Shown piece after piece: positions 63,599-64,000 of a stretch of DNA of 64,000 nucleotides. Position 1 is the first letter of the stretch; each line of letters opens with the position of its first letter. Where the stretch lies: positions 1 to 64,000 of the forward strand of contig NZ_JAOEGB010000020.1 of assembly GCF_025420585.1 (NCBI RefSeq), given 5' to 3'. A model generated the notes under the pieces. That model worked only from the letters and a program-made list of their open reading frames with translations. It was not told the origin of the DNA and did not search any database. The DNA is from Planotetraspora sp. A-T 1434 (lineage in GTDB: Bacteria > Actinomycetota > Actinomycetes > Streptosporangiales > Streptosporangiaceae). Made by a program: the position numbers and the translations under genes.

Positions 63599-64000
63599 CT
63601 AGGTCCACCAGGTGGCCGAGTCCGGGGCGAGGCGGACGACCTCGCCCTGGACGTCCCAGCCGGCGCTCGCGAGGAGCAGGTCGCCCGGCACCCCGGGGAG
63701 CTCGGCCCACTCGGACGTGAGGTTCACCAGGCAGGTGAAGGAGCCCCGGCGGAAGGACAGTGTGCCGGCCGGGCCGGGCAGCCAGGTGAGGGCGCCGTCG
63801 CCGAGCGACGGGTGCTCGCGGCGCAGCCTCAGCGCCGCCCGGTAGAGGCTGAGCATCGACGCCCCGTCCCGCAACTGCGCCTCCACGCTGAGATCCCGCC
63901 ACTCGACGGGCACGGGCAGCCAGCTTCCCGGCGGCTCGCCGTCGGCCGACCACGGGAGTGGCACCCGGCAGCCGTCCCGCCCGCTCTCCGGGTCGCGCAG
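63599..64000 (-). CDS. GH13 alpha-glucosidase-type enzyme, C-terminal part
   Basis: The C-terminal 133 residues of a GH13 enzyme that enters from the right edge. DGCRVPLPWSADGEPPGSWLP and SLYRAALRLRREHPSLGDG are typical of alpha-glucosidase/oligo-1,6-glucosidase, and a C-terminal beta domain with FTCLVNL follows. The catalytic residues are outside the window. Providing glucose to the adjacent glk-zwf-edd-eda operon is a sensible role. Confidence 0.85.
   Translation of the reverse strand: MRDPESGRDGCRVPLPWSADGEPPGSWLPVPVEWRDLSVEAQLRDGASMLSLYRAALRLRREHPSLGDGALTWLPGPAGTLSFRRGSFTCLVNLTSEWAELPGVPGDLLLASAGWDVQGEVVRLAPDSATWWT

Overview
The window is high-GC DNA of an actinomycete. The signs are heavy use of GTG starts, several apparently leaderless promoters, an F420-type (Ddn-like) oxidoreductase, a RamB-type regulator facing isocitrate lyase, glucosyl-3-phosphoglycerate synthase, a LytR-CpsA-Psr protein, a Hanks-type kinase and many ABC-2 exporters. 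The overall style fits Streptosporangiales (Nonomuraea/Streptosporangium-like), but the genus cannot be fixed from this sequence alone. It looks like chromosomal DNA; no rRNA, tRNA, CRISPR array or insertion sequence was recognised.

Region 1 (1-13,768) is the right-hand part of a specialised-metabolite cluster that continues off the left edge. It encodes an NRPS with an N-terminal aryl/peptidyl carrier domain and a heterocyclisation (Cy) domain, a ferritin-like diiron oxidase/oxygenase, a free-standing condensation domain, a PlsX-like acyltransferase, a VOC protein, an altered GMC flavoenzyme, a three-gene DrrAB-like exporter, a double-hotdog thioesterase, a LanB/PEARL-like protein (aminoacyl-tRNA-dependent family) and a cytochrome P450. 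The genes lie in divergent pairs. Their intergenic regions share an AT-rich motif built from contiguous 7-bp direct repeats (consensus about nTATCTG), which suggests one cluster-specific regulator. I do not recognise this combination as a described pathway.

Region 2 (13,952-28,417) is a mosaic of accessory genes: a single-chain DUF262 plus HNH protein (GmrSD-like defence candidate), a histidine phosphatase-GNAT fusion, a DUF222-HNH protein, an HxlR regulator facing a quinone-oxidoreductase-like gene across a perfect 20-bp palindrome, a GNAT, a Nudix remnant, an FAD/NAD(P)-binding protein, a coupled TetR-AhpD-like pair, a PEP-utilising-enzyme-like protein preceded by a small coupled ORF, and a MarR regulator facing an MMPL exporter.

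Region 3 (28,499-50,919) is mostly core metabolism and envelope functions: acyl-CoA dehydrogenase, gpgS, a RamB-like regulator divergent from aceA, an ABC ATPase with a Ser/Thr kinase, a lipase-like hydrolase, a three-gene ABC-2 exporter, a second ABC exporter with a LolA-like lipoprotein divergent from a two-component system, a PLP decarboxylase, a FolP2-like protein and a LysR regulator.

Region 4 (51,071-64,000) holds a truncated proline-rich membrane-protein gene, an LCP-family gene, a subtilase with a small partner, a Ddn-like enzyme coupled to a P-loop kinase, a one-domain voltage-gated ion channel with an unusual filter, and a ROK repressor divergent from an Entner-Doudoroff operon zwf-edd-glk-eda (no pgl in the run). 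The window ends inside a GH13 alpha-glucosidase gene.
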